Source: a candidate division NC10 bacterium SPGG6
GTDB lineage: Bacteria; Methylomirabilota; Methylomirabilia; Methylomirabilales; CSP1-5
Length of the DNA: 6,412 nucleotides
NCBI GenBank assembly: GCA_001643535.1
Contig: LXTG01000042.1
Location: forward strand, 14,471-20,882
Direction: 5' to 3'
Shown here: positions 5,916-6,412 of the stretch, one piece after another
How the letters are laid out: each line of letters begins with the position of its first letter
Position numbering within the stretch: position 1 is the first letter of the stretch
Program-made: the position numbers and the translations under genes
Notes under the pieces: generated by a model
The model's input: the letters and a program-made list of their open reading frames with translations, nothing else
Told to the model about the DNA's origin: nothing
Databases searched by the model: none

Positions 5916-5994
5916 ATTTCGGATTGCGAATTTCGAATTTCGGATTGAAAGGCAAGCGTATGTTTGGAAAATTCGCAATCCGAAATTCGAAATT
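5916..5994. repeat. Mosaic inverted repeat of atttcggattg/cgaatttcgaa words
   Basis: Two overlapping perfect inverted repeats exist: 18 bp (5916-5933 with 5969-5986) and 19 bp (5929-5947 with 5976-5994). They share sequence, so only one could form at a time. The left arm also has atttcggattg directly repeated at 5916 and 5937. The block is AT-richer than its surroundings. It falls in the predicted leader of the MATE gene, ending 27 bases before its start. No T-tract follows, so it is not a terminator. The words resemble mobile intergenic repeats common in some environmental genomes. Confidence 0.75.
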
Positions 5995-6021
5995 GGGAAT
6001 CGGTCATCGGGTCAGGAGGAC

Positions 6022-6412
6022 ATGTTGACGCACGACAAAGTGCTGAATAGAGCTGAGGTCCGCCGGGAGGTCCTCCGCCTGGCCCTCCCCGTCAGCGTCT
6101 CCAACCTGCTCCACCGGATGGTGACCGCGGTGGATATCTTCCTGGTGGGCGGACTCGGCGCTTCGGCTGTTGCGGCCGTCGGGCTTGGCCAGCTACTGGT
6201 CTTTATCAGCATGACCCTGGTGTGGGGGATCAACGTTGGAACCATGGTCTCGGTGGCTCAGCGGTGGGGGCATCAAGTTCCGCCACGGGCAATTCGAGAC
6301 GCGGATCGTCCTCGAGCAGGATCGCTTCCGGTTCCTCCAGCAACAGGTCTAGTTCTTCGGCACGTTCCTCCTGAAGTGCCGGTTCCTCCAGCAACAGGTC
6401 TAGTTCTTCGGC
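6022..6412 (+). CDS. MATE-family transporter, N-terminal part, disrupted or chimeric 3' end
   Basis: The ATG follows a strong AGGAGGA at one base-pair turn's usual spacing (gtcaggaggac). Residues 1-82 read as the start of a MATE (NorM/DinF-like) cation-coupled drug exporter: a basic N-terminus, then REVLRLALPVSVSNLLHRMV and VDIFLVGGLGASAVAAVGLG, the typical first helices and substrate-cavity region, up to VAQRWG. After about 6268 the frame stays open but turns into Pro/Arg/Val-rich sequence with an internal repeat (PVPPATGLVLR twice) that does not look like MATE. The gene is therefore cut by the window end and probably joined to foreign sequence, either by real rearrangement or by misassembly. 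Only 6022-6267 is firmly supported. It is divergent from amt and has its own promoter, so a functional link is not implied. Confidence 0.7.
   Translation, partial: MLTHDKVLNRAEVRREVLRLALPVSVSNLLHRMVTAVDIFLVGGLGASAVAAVGLGQLLVFISMTLVWGINVGTMVSVAQRWGHQVPPRAIRDADRPRAGSLPVPPATGLVLRHVPPEVPVPPATGLVLR
6230..6412 (-). other. Possible minus-strand coding end with 17-residue repeats
   Basis: The minus strand is open from the window edge to a TGA at 6230-6232 (60 residues, no start seen). It begins AEELDLLLEEPALQEER, repeats AEELDLLLEEP, then continues EAILLEDDPRLELPVAELDAP. This acidic, Leu-rich, in-frame repeat looks more protein-like than the plus-strand reading of the same bases. It overlaps the MATE sequence below 6268, which cannot also be real in this form, so if this is a gene end its true boundary lies near the junction. 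No family recognised. Confidence 0.3.
6328..6412. repeat. Direct repeat, 34 bp identical, period 51 bp, at window end
   Basis: Bases 6328-6361 and 6379-6412 are identical, with 17 bases between. The second copy ends exactly at the last base. The 51-bp period is a multiple of three, so each reading frame repeats every 17 residues, which fits a repeat inside a coding region. Copy number is open because the array meets the edge. Confidence 0.85.

Larger units (their letters stand above)
5620..6021. other. Divergent control region between amt and the MATE gene
   Basis: These 402 bases hold no credible gene. In order they contain the amt Shine-Dalgarno and a run of eight G (5650-5657), the sigma-54-like promoter for amt (5705-5720), three copies of agtcgc (5740, 5761, 5794), the sigma-70-like promoter for the plus-strand gene (5870-5898), and the mosaic inverted repeat in that gene's leader (5916-5994). 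The amt leader would be about 75 bases. Confidence 0.6.

Overview
The window looks like a fragment from an uncultured, high-GC, Gram-negative bacterium, probably a metagenomic contig. Gram-negative is supported by an outer-membrane beta-barrel with a signal peptide and a C-terminal aromatic residue. The style of the genes and spacers would suit lineages such as NC10/Rokubacteria, Nitrospirota or deltaproteobacterial groups, but this is only an impression and no marker gene settles it.

Layout. 1-131: two tandem copies (77-bp period) of the 3' half of a tRNA, most like tRNA-Asp. 132-265: short-word repeats, no gene. 266-1168 (minus): an outer-membrane barrel/porin resembling the TorF/Gcw_chp type. 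1247-1274: a strong intrinsic terminator for minus-strand transcription. 1341-1994 (minus): an ANTAR-domain response regulator whose receiver has lost its phospho-acceptor Asp. 1995-2106: a spacer with a perfect palindrome over a candidate promoter. 2107-3723 (minus): an SPFH/flotillin-like (YqiK-type) membrane protein. 3754-5619 (minus): an Amt ammonium transporter with a long Pro/Ala linker and an unrecognised domain of about 80 residues at its C-terminus. 5620-6021: a divergent control region with a sigma-54-like promoter for amt, a sigma-70-like promoter for the plus-strand gene, and a mosaic inverted repeat. 6022 to the end (plus): the N-terminal part of a MATE-family transporter that departs from family-like sequence near 6268 and runs into a 51-bp tandem repeat.

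The four minus-strand genes form a plausible nitrogen-related membrane module. The porin would let small solutes through the outer membrane, Amt would move ammonium across the inner membrane, the flotillin-like protein may organise the membrane around Amt, and the ANTAR protein probably acts on RNA as an antiterminator. amt and the flotillin gene are 30 nt apart and almost certainly co-transcribed. The ANTAR gene may also have its own promoter. The porin lies behind a terminator whose RNA loop (AGAGGA) has the A1/G4 pattern of ANTAR target hexaloops, so the ANTAR protein might control read-through into it. No P-II (GlnK) gene is visible; the extra C-terminal domain on Amt could supply regulation normally given by GlnK, but that is inference.

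Both window ends are direct repeats that begin or stop exactly at the edge. This suggests the sequence is a whole contig that ended at repeats, so the outermost 130 bp or so on each side should be treated with caution.
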